From Candidatus Brocadia pituitae (GTDB lineage: Bacteria > Planctomycetota > Brocadiia > Brocadiales > Brocadiaceae): DNA of 64,000 bases. Each line of letters opens with the position of its first letter. Position 1 is the stretch's first letter. Location: assembly GCA_017347445.1 (NCBI GenBank), contig AP021856.1, positions 3,108,613 to 3,172,612 of the forward strand, given 5' to 3'. Shown piece by piece: positions 45,241 to 54,688 of this stretch. The notes under the pieces are model-generated. The model searched no databases, was not told the DNA's origin, and was given only the letters and a program-made list of their open reading frames with translations. Position numbers and translations under genes: made by a program.

Positions 45241-46926
45241 TTATTGAATGCCCACAGCATCAAAGGCGGTCCGTACGACAGAAAGCTCTTTTCCATTACC
45301 ATAAAGATCTATTGTGGCCTGTTCTACGGCATCCCTGGCATCAACAAATTGAGAATTGGCGGAAAGATAGAACATGGCATAATAATATATTTGTTTTGCC
45401 TTTTTAGCGCCAACGTTTGCATGGGTGGTGATCAGATACGCCGCCTTGTTGGGAATACCAGAGTTAATATGGACTCCTCCATTGTCAGTCCATGGCCAGC
45501 TAGCTGCACGATACTGTTCTGAAGTATGCTCGGGCTGGCCCCAACCGTTCAGCGGATCTTTAGGATTATAGTTGTTTTCAGGATAACTATCGGTTCTGAA
45601 GGGAGGGTCATCAAGTCTTCTCATGGCATAGTATGGCCCTTTAGCATCTTTTATAATATTTTCTGCCATCCAGTATGGCAGGTCGTCACCGTAATCAATC
45701 GATGCAAACATCCCCATGACATCAGACCATGATTCATTCAGTGCACCCGGCTCCTGGCTATAGATAAGATTATTTATTGCCTCGGTAACACCGTGGGTGA
45801 TTTCGTGGGTAACAACGTCCAGCGATCCTGAAAAGGGAAGAAAAGTATTGCCGCCATCTCCATACACCATCTGTGTTCCATCCCAGAAGGCATTTTCATA
45901 ATTGGTTCCATAATGAACGGTTGATAAAAGGCCGTTAGAAGAATCAAAACCACTGCCAGAAAACCAGGAATAGTTGCTGAAGTTATCTTTGTAGAAATCA
46001 AAGACGTAATTTCCGTAAAAATGGGCGTCTATCCCTGCCGGGTCTTCCCAAGAGTTGTTTGCGTCCTTCATGAGGTTTCCCGGAAGGATTTTGAAATTAT
46101 TTGCTGTATAAGTCTTTATTGCCACGGAGGTCGTATTGGAAAGAGGGGCGTTGCCAAGATAGAAAGTGCCATTTTTTTCGTACGTGTCAAAACTCTTTAG
46201 TTTTCCGTCAACGCCGATGCCGGATCCAACAGCAGAACCGGCATGCATAATCCTGTTTTCCGCAAAAACAACAGCGCCGTCATGTGCATCAACATAGACG
46301 CGATATCGTGATGGTTCCGGCTGGGGGTTAAACGCAAAATCTATTGTATAGGCAAGATAGAATTTCTCTTCCCAGTGCAAAATGGTGAGGATTGCAGTGA
46401 TGGCCTTTTTGTCAATACCCAGTTCTTTCCTAGCTATGGCTTCTGCTTCTGCCGGGGAAAGAGTCGGTGTTGTTTTAACCGGGATATTTGGTTCAAAATA
46501 GTTTGCCACGGTGGTGATGATCCCTTCCTGTATCCGTACGGTGATTTTACCGCCTATGACATCAAGCCCATCTTTTTTTTGTTTTACGGTGACATAGGAT
46601 CCGCCAGGTACGGTCTTGACACTTTCTAATGCAATATCCTGTTTCGGGTCTTGTATTCCCAATAAGACCTTGTACTTGTCAATAAAGCCTAAAGCTAATG
46701 CCTCTTGAGACAATGATGGAGTTTCTGCAAGCTCTCCCGAAAGAAATTTCGCAACACCCCGGCGTTCATCCCATTTTATATTAAAATTTTTCGAAGATAT
46801 CTTTTGTAATTCCGCAAGAGCCATTCTTTGATCCTCATTTGCGGCAAAAGGAGATTCTCCAGCCGTAAGATTCCAGCAGCTAAATATTACCACAAAAGAC
46901 ACGATGCCTCTCGCCCAATATTTCAT
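45241..46926 (-). CDS. Secreted M4 (thermolysin-like) metalloprotease precursor
   Basis: The product is 561 residues. Signal peptide: MKYWARGIVSFVVIFSCWNL (cleaved near TAG-ES). A propeptide with FTP and PepSY-like regions covers about 25-215 (GLDVIGGKITVRIQEGI). The catalytic domain has VVTHEITHGVTE, the HExxH zinc site, and GALNESWSDVMGMF with the third ligand Glu. The proton-donor His lies in NGGVHINSGIPNKAAYLI. No C-terminal sorting domain is seen, so the mature enzyme is released outside the cell. A ribosome site AAAGGAAG precedes it. Confidence 0.93.
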   Translation of the reverse strand: MKYWARGIVSFVVIFSCWNLTAGESPFAANEDQRMALAELQKISSKNFNIKWDERRGVAKFLSGELAETPSLSQEALALGFIDKYKVLLGIQDPKQDIALESVKTVPGGSYVTVKQKKDGLDVIGGKITVRIQEGIITTVANYFEPNIPVKTTPTLSPAEAEAIARKELGIDKKAITAILTILHWEEKFYLAYTIDFAFNPQPEPSRYRVYVDAHDGAVVFAENRIMHAGSAVGSGIGVDGKLKSFDTYEKNGTFYLGNAPLSNTTSVAIKTYTANNFKILPGNLMKDANNSWEDPAGIDAHFYGNYVFDFYKDNFSNYSWFSGSGFDSSNGLLSTVHYGTNYENAFWDGTQMVYGDGGNTFLPFSGSLDVVTHEITHGVTEAINNLIYSQEPGALNESWSDVMGMFASIDYGDDLPYWMAENIIKDAKGPYYAMRRLDDPPFRTDSYPENNYNPKDPLNGWGQPEHTSEQYRAASWPWTDNGGVHINSGIPNKAAYLITTHANVGAKKAKQIYYYAMFYLSANSQFVDARDAVEQATIDLYGNGKELSVVRTAFDAVGIQ

Positions 46927-47233
46927 AGTGTATCTTCCTTTCTCTAAGATTTACAAAAAGGCTATTTAAAGTTTTTTACCCTTTGTCAACAAACAATATC
47001 TGACATTTTTGCGGTTCACAAAAAAAATGCCGGGAAAAGGAATGGAAACATCATCTGTGATAGAGGAGAAAAAGAGTCCGGCAAGAAATAAATATCGGTC
47101 TATTTTGCCGTATTTAAAGGGGTAAAACGACTTTATTTTGAAAGAATTGTTGATATTTACGGTTGCATTTGATAGATTTAACAGCCACTTATACTGTTCT
47201 CGTCGGAAAAAATTTAAGAAAGCATATGCAATT

Positions 47234-47437
47234 ATGAATCTCATAGAAGCGATTAATATGGTAGCAAAAGATGAACGTGAATTACAAGAAAAATACTCCA
47301 AGGTGATCGAACAAGAAACGGACCCGTTTGTAAAAGCATTTTTACAAAGAATTGTTAAAGATGCAATAAAACATGAAAAGAAAGTATATAAGAAATACGA
47401 AAAAGTTTTGGCTGCCTTAAACAAGAAGACGTATTAA
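47234..47437 (+). CDS. Small helical protein, ferritin-like fragment
   Basis: The start at 47234 (MNLIEAINMVAKDERELQEK) is chosen over the frame start at 47138 because the extra N-terminus looks unlike protein; there is no strong ribosome site. The 67-residue product forms two amphipathic helices with DERELQEKYSKVIEQETDP and DAIKHEKKVYKKYEKVL. The E..H and H-E pattern recalls rubrerythrin or ferritin-like helix pairs, but no di-iron site is complete. A terminator follows at 47473, which supports a real gene. Function unknown. Confidence 0.5.
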   Translation: MNLIEAINMVAKDERELQEKYSKVIEQETDPFVKAFLQRIVKDAIKHEKKVYKKYEKVLAALNKKTY

Positions 47438-47472
47438 ACTGTTTGACCGGTAATTCAGTTCCCCGGAAACAA

Positions 47473-47507
47473 AAAACCCCAATGTCTTACGCAGATATTG
47501 GGGTTTT
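47473..47507. terminator. Intrinsic terminator after the small helical gene
   Basis: AAAACCCCAAT and ATTGGGGTTTT form a perfect 11-bp stem around a 13-base loop. The plus-strand side ends in TTTT and lies 36 bases after the stop at 47437. A minus-strand run of T is also present, so it may serve the convergent cspA as well. Confidence 0.8.
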
Positions 47508-47605
47508 GATGTCGCAATTATAATAAGTGACAACTCCATATTTTTATACATCAGCCGACTGAAACCATTTCGCTATAATATAAGAGTGCTCTTTTTTAAT
47601 AAATT

Positions 47606-47806
47606 TTATAATTTGACGACTTTTGTGGCCTTGTAGCCTTTCTGGTCCTTAATGACTTCAAACTCGACCTTATCTCCCTCTGCAAGGGTCCTAAAACCCT
47701 CACTTTGGATAGCGCTTTGATGTACAAAGACATCCTGACCGTTGTCCTGAGAAATAAAACCAAACCCCTTTTTGTCATTAAACCATTTTACAGTTCCCGT
47801 TGCCAT
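47606..47806 (-). CDS. cspA: Cold shock protein (CspA family)
   Basis: The start at 47806 ([18 protein letters not shown]) is set by GAGGGGGTGAT just upstream; the frame extends 4 codons further without a site. The 66-residue product has RNP1 KGFGFI and RNP2 DVFVHQSAI. It binds single-stranded nucleic acid as an RNA chaperone. A terminator-like hairpin lies in its presumed leader (47849-47883). Confidence 0.95.
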   Translation of the reverse strand: MATGTVKWFNDKKGFGFISQDNGQDVFVHQSAIQSEGFRTLAEGDKVEFEVIKDQKGYKATKVVKL

Positions 47807-47848
47807 TCTAAAAATCACCCCCTCTCATATTCCATATAAATTCAATAA

Positions 47849-47883
47849 AAAAGGCTACCAGGTTCAAGCCCTGGTAGCCTTTT
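47849..47883 (-). terminator. Hairpin with T run in the presumed cspA leader
   Basis: AAAAGGCTACCAGG and CCTGGTAGCCTTTT make a perfect 14-bp stem with a 7-base loop. Read on the minus strand it is followed by TTTTTTATT, so it looks like an intrinsic terminator 43 bases before the cspA start. It could end a short upstream RNA or attenuate cspA. Read on the plus strand the T run is shorter. Confidence 0.6.
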
Positions 47884-48106
47884 ATAAAAAAGATAGAAGT
47901 AGTCCTATGAAACAAACGAACAACATTATCGAATAATAACAGTCAATGATTATTAAATCAAGCGAAATAATAGAATTATCATGTAATGGTGTGATAAAAT
48001 TTATTTGAATTTCAGTTGGGTGTTTGTTACACTCCAACATCCAAATATATCATTGGTTTATAGAGAATATGTATTTTTTGTAATGTTATGGAGGTTTAAC
48101 AAAAAG

Positions 48107-49465
48107 ATGCCTACAGCGGATGTAGATCTTGATACACTCATGAAGGTTGAGTCATTGTCAAGGGAAACCGTCACTCATATCAGGAAACAGGTGTTCAGTT
48201 CCAAAGAAATCAGGGAAAAACTGGATGCAAAGACCGCTTCGCTAAGAATCGGCATAAAAAAGGTTCACGATGTGAACGAAGCAAAAGATATGACCCTTTT
48301 ATTAGGAATATTAGAATGGATGATCGGAAATGTTCGAGAGGCTTCCGAATTTCTGAAAGAGGTGAAATCAAGAAAAATTGGCGTTTATTATCTGGGCAAA
48401 TGCTATCAGGAATTGGGCGACTATGATCATGCTCTAGAATGTTTTGAACGCGCCCAAAAAACCGATGATGAAGAATTTGATATTTGTATGGATATTGCCG
48501 AAACCAAGAGACTAAAAGGCGACAACGAAGATGCCCTGAAGATGATTAAACGTTTTTCCCAATCTCACGGAGATAATCCTGATTTTCATTATCAACTGGG
48601 ATGTTGTCTGGATGCACTTGGCGAATACGATGATGCATTCAATCATTATGGGCAGGCCCTTCGAATAGACCCGAACCATGCTAAATCTCTCTTTCGTATC
48701 GCCTTTTATTATGATCTTAATGGAGAAGACGAAAAAGCCATTGACTCCTATGAACAGTGCATAAACTTATGTCCTAGCCATAAAAATGCGTTTCTTAATC
48801 TGGGAATTTTGTACGAAGATAAAGGCAGCTTTGATGATGCGGTATATTGTTTTGAAACAGTTTTGGACGCGGAACCAAATAATCCCCGGGCATTGCTGTT
48901 TCTAAAGGATGCAAAAGCCTCCATGGGAATGTATTACGACGAGGAGGTTTCAAAAAAACAAGGGAAGGAAAGTGAGGTATTAAATATACCAATCTCAGAT
49001 TTTGAACTCTCGGTAAGAAGCAAAAATTGCCTGGAAAAAATGAATATTCGCACTTTGCGAGACCTGACGAGAATCACCGAGATCGACCTGCTTTCTTTTA
49101 AGAATTTTGGAGAGACCTCACTCAACGAAATCAAGGTTATTTTGTCACAAAAAGGATTACGTTTAGGACAGGCATTGGAAAGCGACAGTAAACCGGATGT
49201 TTTTGGAAAAAATACCGAAACAAAGGCAAGTGTCATTGAGTCTATTTCTGAACTTGAACTATCCGCTCGATGCAGGAGCGCCTTGAGTAAGGAAGGCATT
49301 GAAACAATCGCAGATCTTGTTGAACAAACAGAAATCGCATTGGATCAGAAGGGGATAAAAGAAAATCATATTGCTGAGATACGCGAAAGATTGGCTGAAT
49401 TTGGTCTGACATTGAAAACCGTTGGCAACGGTACGCCGGCGTTAAACGACAGCGAAACAGAGTAG
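48107..49465 (+). CDS. TPR protein with two RNA polymerase alpha C-terminal-like domains
   Basis: The start at 48107 (MPTADVDLDTLMKVESLSRE) is preceded by GGAGG at 48090; the longer frame from 48005 reads as unlike protein. The 452-residue product has a helical N-terminus, then about five TPRs (~90-270). Residues ~291-355 match the alpha-CTD of RNA polymerase: PISDFELSVRSKNCLEKMNI, then LLSFKNFGETSLNEIKVIL. The DNA-contacting Arg and Asn of VRSxNC and the NFGxxSLNEI hairpin are kept. A second, weaker copy covers ~377-440 (ISELELSARCRSALSKEGIE). It may bind UP-like DNA or a transcription factor and join it to a TPR partner; that is inference. Confidence 0.82.
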   Translation: MPTADVDLDTLMKVESLSRETVTHIRKQVFSSKEIREKLDAKTASLRIGIKKVHDVNEAKDMTLLLGILEWMIGNVREASEFLKEVKSRKIGVYYLGKCYQELGDYDHALECFERAQKTDDEEFDICMDIAETKRLKGDNEDALKMIKRFSQSHGDNPDFHYQLGCCLDALGEYDDAFNHYGQALRIDPNHAKSLFRIAFYYDLNGEDEKAIDSYEQCINLCPSHKNAFLNLGILYEDKGSFDDAVYCFETVLDAEPNNPRALLFLKDAKASMGMYYDEEVSKKQGKESEVLNIPISDFELSVRSKNCLEKMNIRTLRDLTRITEIDLLSFKNFGETSLNEIKVILSQKGLRLGQALESDSKPDVFGKNTETKASVIESISELELSARCRSALSKEGIETIADLVEQTEIALDQKGIKENHIAEIRERLAEFGLTLKTVGNGTPALNDSETE

Positions 49466-49518
49466 TTTCCTGAAAAAATTTCGGATGGCACAATTGCGTT
49501 ATCTGGGGATTGCTGTGC

Positions 49519-50109
49519 ATGTTAGATTACATCCGAGGGCGGGTGGTTAGGAAGTCTCCCACAAGGCTTGTCTTGGAAGTAGCGGGCATCGGTTATCTAT
49601 TACACATTCCGTTATCTACCTTTGAGAAAATACCCAATCACGAAGAGACTACCGTTCTTACCCAGTTATTTATCAAGGAAGATCAGATAAAAATCTTTGG
49701 GTTTGCAACAGGAGAAGAACGGGAACTGTTTCAGTTGCTGCTTTCCGTGAATGGCATAGGCCCTACTACCGCAATTACGATACTTTCTGGCAGTTGTGTG
49801 GATGATATTAAAGATGCAGTCGCCCGCGAAGATGCGAAGGCTTTGGAAAAAATCAAAGGGATAGGCAAGAAGACGGCCGAACGGATCGTCCTGGAACTTA
49901 AAGGAGTAATAAAGGAAATGTCGTACCCTGCGGATTCTGGGATAGTTACCGGGCAAAAGGCTCTGGTCTCTGACGCTATTATGGCGCTGGTTTCTTTAGG
50001 GTATGGACGGCCAGTAGCCGAGCATGCAGTAAACGAAGTGATGAAAAAATTGAAAACTATTGATAATGTCGAGGTGCTTGTAAGGGAGGCCCTGAAATAT
50101 AAGGCCTGA
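49519..50109 (+). CDS. ruvA: Holliday junction branch migration protein RuvA
   Basis: The start at 49519 (MLDYIRGRVVRKSPTRLVLE) is chosen by family alignment; 49510 adds three residues. The 196-residue product has the OB domain, helix-hairpin-helix motifs (LLSVNGIGPTTAITIL and LEKIKGIGKKTAERIVLELK) and a C-terminal RuvB-binding domain (SDAIMALVSLGYG). It binds the four-way junction and loads RuvB, encoded 46 bases downstream. Confidence 0.95.
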   Translation: MLDYIRGRVVRKSPTRLVLEVAGIGYLLHIPLSTFEKIPNHEETTVLTQLFIKEDQIKIFGFATGEERELFQLLLSVNGIGPTTAITILSGSCVDDIKDAVAREDAKALEKIKGIGKKTAERIVLELKGVIKEMSYPADSGIVTGQKALVSDAIMALVSLGYGRPVAEHAVNEVMKKLKTIDNVEVLVREALKYKA

Positions 50110-50155
50110 TTATTCCGGTAAACGGCTGAGAATCTCACCGGGTGGGAAATAGGTT

Positions 50156-51178
50156 ATGATAAAAGAAGATGTTTTATCTTCTACACAGATTGTTGAAGAT
50201 AAAAATCTGGACTTTACCCTCAGGCCGAGGCGATTCAATGATTTTATCGGACAGGACCGCATAAAAGAAAATCTGCTCATTTACATTGAAGCAGCAAAAA
50301 AAAGGGGAGAGCCATTGGATCATATATTGTTTTCCGGGCCTCCTGGCTTGGGAAAAACGACGTTATCTCAAATTATTGCCAATGAAATTAATGCCGCCAT
50401 TAAGACAACTTCCGGCCCCATTCTTGATAAGCCAATGGACCTTGCCGGCATTCTTACAAATTTGCAACAGGGAGACATCCTTTTTATTGACGAAATCCAC
50501 CGGTTAAACACGACCGTTGAAGAGTACCTGTATTCGGCAATGGAAGATTTTTATATTGATATTCTTATCGATCAGGGGCCAAAAGCGCGATCGGTAAAAA
50601 TCAATTTGCCAAAATTTACGCTTGTTGGTTCTACGACCAGGGAAGGATTGCTCACAGCACCGCTTCGTTCGCGCTTCGGAGTCCTGGAAAAATTGGAGTT
50701 TTATCCTTGGACAGACCTTTATAAAGTAGTGTGTAACTCTGCCCGCATTCTTTCTATCCAGACAGATGAAAGAGGGGCTGAAATTATCGCAAAGAGGTCC
50801 CGTGGCACTCCCCGTATAGCCAATAGATTTTTGCGTCGTATCCGGGATGTTGCCCAGGTTCGTGGGAACGATATCATCAATGAAGAGGTCGCCCGCATGG
50901 GCTTGGAAATGTTGGGGGTGGATGAAAATGGATTGGGAGAAATGGACAGAAAGATACTGGAAACCCTTATTCGATACGGTGGTCCCGTCGGTCTGAAAAC
51001 AATAGCGGTTTCGGTAAGCGAAGAAGAAGACACGATTGAGGAAGTGTACGAATCGTATTTGATCCAAAAGGGGTATCTGGATAAAACACCGCGGGGAAGG
51101 ATTGCTACCAGACTCGCTTATGAACATCTAGGATATCAATGCCACTCAGAAACGGGACTCCAAAAAAGACTCTTTTAA
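50156..51178 (+). CDS. ruvB: Holliday junction DNA helicase RuvB
   Basis: The product is 340 residues. [19 protein letters not shown] opens the AAA+ domain. Walker A is [16 protein letters not shown], Walker [12 protein letters not shown], sensor [19 protein letters not shown], and the winged-helix C-terminus contains [20 protein letters not shown] and [13 protein letters not shown]. It drives branch migration with RuvA. ruvC is not in the window. Confidence 0.97.
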   Translation: MIKEDVLSSTQIVEDKNLDFTLRPRRFNDFIGQDRIKENLLIYIEAAKKRGEPLDHILFSGPPGLGKTTLSQIIANEINAAIKTTSGPILDKPMDLAGILTNLQQGDILFIDEIHRLNTTVEEYLYSAMEDFYIDILIDQGPKARSVKINLPKFTLVGSTTREGLLTAPLRSRFGVLEKLEFYPWTDLYKVVCNSARILSIQTDERGAEIIAKRSRGTPRIANRFLRRIRDVAQVRGNDIINEEVARMGLEMLGVDENGLGEMDRKILETLIRYGGPVGLKTIAVSVSEEEDTIEEVYESYLIQKGYLDKTPRGRIATRLAYEHLGYQCHSETGLQKRLF

Positions 51179-51190
51179 AGGGGCCGGCAT

Positions 51191-51826
51191 ATGAATCTTT
51201 TGTTGCATATTTGCTGCGCTTGTTGTTTGTGCGCGCCATTACGTGAAATGAGAAAAGAAGGTTTCAGCGTAACGGGGCTCTTTTACAATCCAAATATACA
51301 TCCCTTACTTGAGTTTAGAAAGCGATTAAAGGCATTGCGCGTGTTTCAGGAAAGCGATCCTATCCCGGTAATTTACCATGATGAGTATGGTTTACGGGAA
51401 TATTTGAAGCATGTTGATTATGAGGGCAATGACCGGTGTGCAGATTGTTATACCATGAGACTGAGATTTACTGCGGCATATGCACGTGAAAACGGATTTG
51501 ATGCCTTTACCTCGACTATGCTATTCAGTGTTTATCAAAATCACGGGCAACTAAAAATGTTTTCAGAAAATCTTGCGCATGAATATGGCGTAGCGTTTGT
51601 CTATCGAGATTACCGTTACTTGTCTGAGTGTAGCCATGATATAGCCAGGGAAAAAATGATTTACCGGCAAGGTTACTGTGGGTGTGTGTTCAGTGAATAT
51701 GAGAGATATAAAGACACCACACGAGAGGTGTACAAAGGGAATAAACCCCAGAGCGGGGACAAGGAAAGTAATCACAAAGGTCTTGATACGAAAGATGTGT
51801 TACAAAGGTGCGATTGTTTTGAATAG
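51191..51826 (+). CDS. queH: Epoxyqueuosine reductase QueH
   Basis: The product is 211 residues. The Cys clusters MNLLLHICCACCLCAPL, DRCADCYTMRL and GYCGCVFSEYERYKD are those of the QueH (DUF208) family. QueH is the non-cobalamin replacement for QueG and reduces epoxyqueuosine to queuosine in tRNA, using an iron-sulfur cluster. It is 12 bases after ruvB and near tgt, the first enzyme of the pathway to act on tRNA, so queuosine genes cluster here. Confidence 0.93.
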   Translation: MNLLLHICCACCLCAPLREMRKEGFSVTGLFYNPNIHPLLEFRKRLKALRVFQESDPIPVIYHDEYGLREYLKHVDYEGNDRCADCYTMRLRFTAAYARENGFDAFTSTMLFSVYQNHGQLKMFSENLAHEYGVAFVYRDYRYLSECSHDIAREKMIYRQGYCGCVFSEYERYKDTTREVYKGNKPQSGDKESNHKGLDTKDVLQRCDCFE

Positions 51827-51858
51827 CTTTTTCGGGTTATCGGTAAATACCAGATGAT

Positions 51859-53046
51859 ATGGGCAGGACGTTAACATTCATGCTTGCTGCAATAGTGCCG
51901 GTTATTTCTGCCGGGGTACCTCTTTCATGCCAGAGGGGTGCCACGGTGGTGAGGGAAGAGGTCCTTGATTACGGGCCGCTTTTGGATAAAACGCCCATTG
52001 TCCGCGTACTCCTGGTAAATGACAAGCGCGAGGCACAATTGGCTATCCATAGCTGTTATCAGATTACCGGCAGTCTCATGAATATTATTGATCAGGGCCA
52101 GGGACTGCAGAGATGCACCATATCCGTGAGTAACGGCGGCATCATGATAGGAAATAAACGTTATAACAACAGCGAACTAAGGATTGCCGGTCAGCAAGAT
52201 GGGGAGATTGAGGTAAATAATCAGCGATATCGTGGTGAAATCAGGATAGTGCAGCAATTTCACAATAAATTCTCCATAATCGGAGAAATAGATATTGAGG
52301 ATTTTGTTTCTGGCGTAGTTGGAAGTGAAATGCCATCAAGCTGGGAAGAAGATGCCCTGTGTGCACAGTCGGTTGCGGTAAGAACATACGTGATGTATAA
52401 GAAAAAGAGGCGGCGGGATGAGGTTTATCATCTGGATATGCAGGAGCTTGCGTATAAAGGTGTGGCAGGTGAAACGCCACGGGTCAACAAAATGGTACAA
52501 GAAACGAAAGGCGTGGTCATGGTGTACAACTGGAATATTTTCCCTGCCTATTTTCATAGTACGTGTGGGGGACATACGGAAGATGTTAGCCATGTCTTTG
52601 GAAAAGATAGCATGCCACCCTTAAGTGGGGTGGTATGCAATTACTGTAATGATTCCAAACATTCCTATTGGAGCAAAGATATTCGCAAAGCAGAGATTGA
52701 AAAAAAATTACAAGAAGCCAATGTCCCTGTCTCAAACATCAGTGCCGTAAAGATCGTCAATCCGGGGGCTGGTAATCATGGCTCGAAAGTCGAAATTACA
52801 TATGACAAAGGAAGTAAAGAAATGAACGCAAATGATTTCCGGCTATTGGTTGGTCCGAATTATTTGCATAGTACGGCCTTTGATTCCAGAAGCAATGGAA
52901 AAAGTATTACCTTTTCAGGTACAGGATGGGGACATGCCGTGGGGCTTTGCCAGTATGGTGCTCAGGGTATGGCCCAAAAAGGTTTTTCATGGACCGCTAT
53001 TTTAAAACATTACTATCCGAAGATAGAATTAGTTCGGGTATATTAA
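51859..53046 (+). CDS. SpoIID/LytB-domain protein, probable lytic transglycosylase or its enhancer
   Basis: The product is 395 residues. Signal peptide at 1-20 (LTFMLAAIVPVISAG). The SpoIID region (about 125-390) has IEDFVSGVVGSEMPSSWEED, ALCAQSVAVRTYVMYKKKR, AYFHSTCGGHTEDVSHVF and the C-terminal GTGWGHAVGLCQYGAQGMA. This domain cuts denuded glycan strands in SpoIID and enhances amidases in LytB. In a non-sporulating bacterium it probably acts in wall turnover outside the membrane. It lies between queH and tgt. Confidence 0.9.
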   Translation: MGRTLTFMLAAIVPVISAGVPLSCQRGATVVREEVLDYGPLLDKTPIVRVLLVNDKREAQLAIHSCYQITGSLMNIIDQGQGLQRCTISVSNGGIMIGNKRYNNSELRIAGQQDGEIEVNNQRYRGEIRIVQQFHNKFSIIGEIDIEDFVSGVVGSEMPSSWEEDALCAQSVAVRTYVMYKKKRRRDEVYHLDMQELAYKGVAGETPRVNKMVQETKGVVMVYNWNIFPAYFHSTCGGHTEDVSHVFGKDSMPPLSGVVCNYCNDSKHSYWSKDIRKAEIEKKLQEANVPVSNISAVKIVNPGAGNHGSKVEITYDKGSKEMNANDFRLLVGPNYLHSTAFDSRSNGKSITFSGTGWGHAVGLCQYGAQGMAQKGFSWTAILKHYYPKIELVRVY

Positions 53047-54171
<1,125 letters not shown>

Positions 54172-54244
54172 TAAGCGTTAGGGGTAGAAGACAGATTGGG
54201 AAATAATTATTTGGGTAAAACTTTTAAAAAAGAGTAGGAGGAAT

Positions 54245-54616
54245 ATGATGTTTTTTTTATTACAAGCGGCAGGAAAACAGTCATCGCCAGGTGGTATGCT
54301 GTCCATGCTGCTTCCGTTTGTCCTTATGTTTGTCGTAATGTATTTTCTGATCCTGAGACCGCAAAAAAGAAAGGAAAAGGAGCGCAAGGCCTTGCTGTCA
54401 AGGATCAAAAAAAACGACCGGGTCGTAACCGCCGGAGGAATCCATGGATTAGTCACTTCTGTCAGAGAGCATGAGGTTATTCTTCGTATAGACGATGCCA
54501 AAGATATAAAGATTAAGGTTGACAGGACCGCGATTGCTGGGGTATTAGAGGTTTCTCACGACGACGATACCGAAGAGACAAAAGAATCTCTTCAGGCGAA
54601 CAAAGAGACGAAGTAA
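54245..54616 (+). CDS. yajC: Preprotein translocase subunit YajC
   Basis: The product is 123 residues. One membrane helix (about 18-38, LLPFVLMFVVMYFLILRPQ) is followed by KRKEKERKALLSRIKKNDRV and VTAGGIHGLVTSV, the YajC signature. It associates with SecDF, encoded 72 bases downstream. GGAGGAAT precedes the start. Confidence 0.93.
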   Translation: MMFFLLQAAGKQSSPGGMLSMLLPFVLMFVVMYFLILRPQKRKEKERKALLSRIKKNDRVVTAGGIHGLVTSVREHEVILRIDDAKDIKIKVDRTAIAGVLEVSHDDDTEETKESLQANKETK

Positions 54617-54688
54617 GATTACATCATTATTTATGAAATTGGCAGTTTATCATACACAACGGAAAGGGAGCCGGTTGAGGAGAAAGAA

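Noticed and set aside
45030-45407. Several open frames on both strands near the end of the M4 protease gene
   Set aside because: They overlap the protease coding end or a palindromic intergenic repeat and give no protein-like sequence.
46966-47424. Minus-strand 152-codon frame opposite the small helical gene
   Set aside because: Its translation is Phe/Ser/Cys-rich and looks like an antisense shadow. The plus-strand frame has a protein-like helical pattern and a terminator.
48005-48106. N-terminal extension of the TPR-alphaCTD protein
   Set aside because: The extra 34 residues are hydrophobic and lack a ribosome site at their start, while GGAGG precedes the ATG at 48107.
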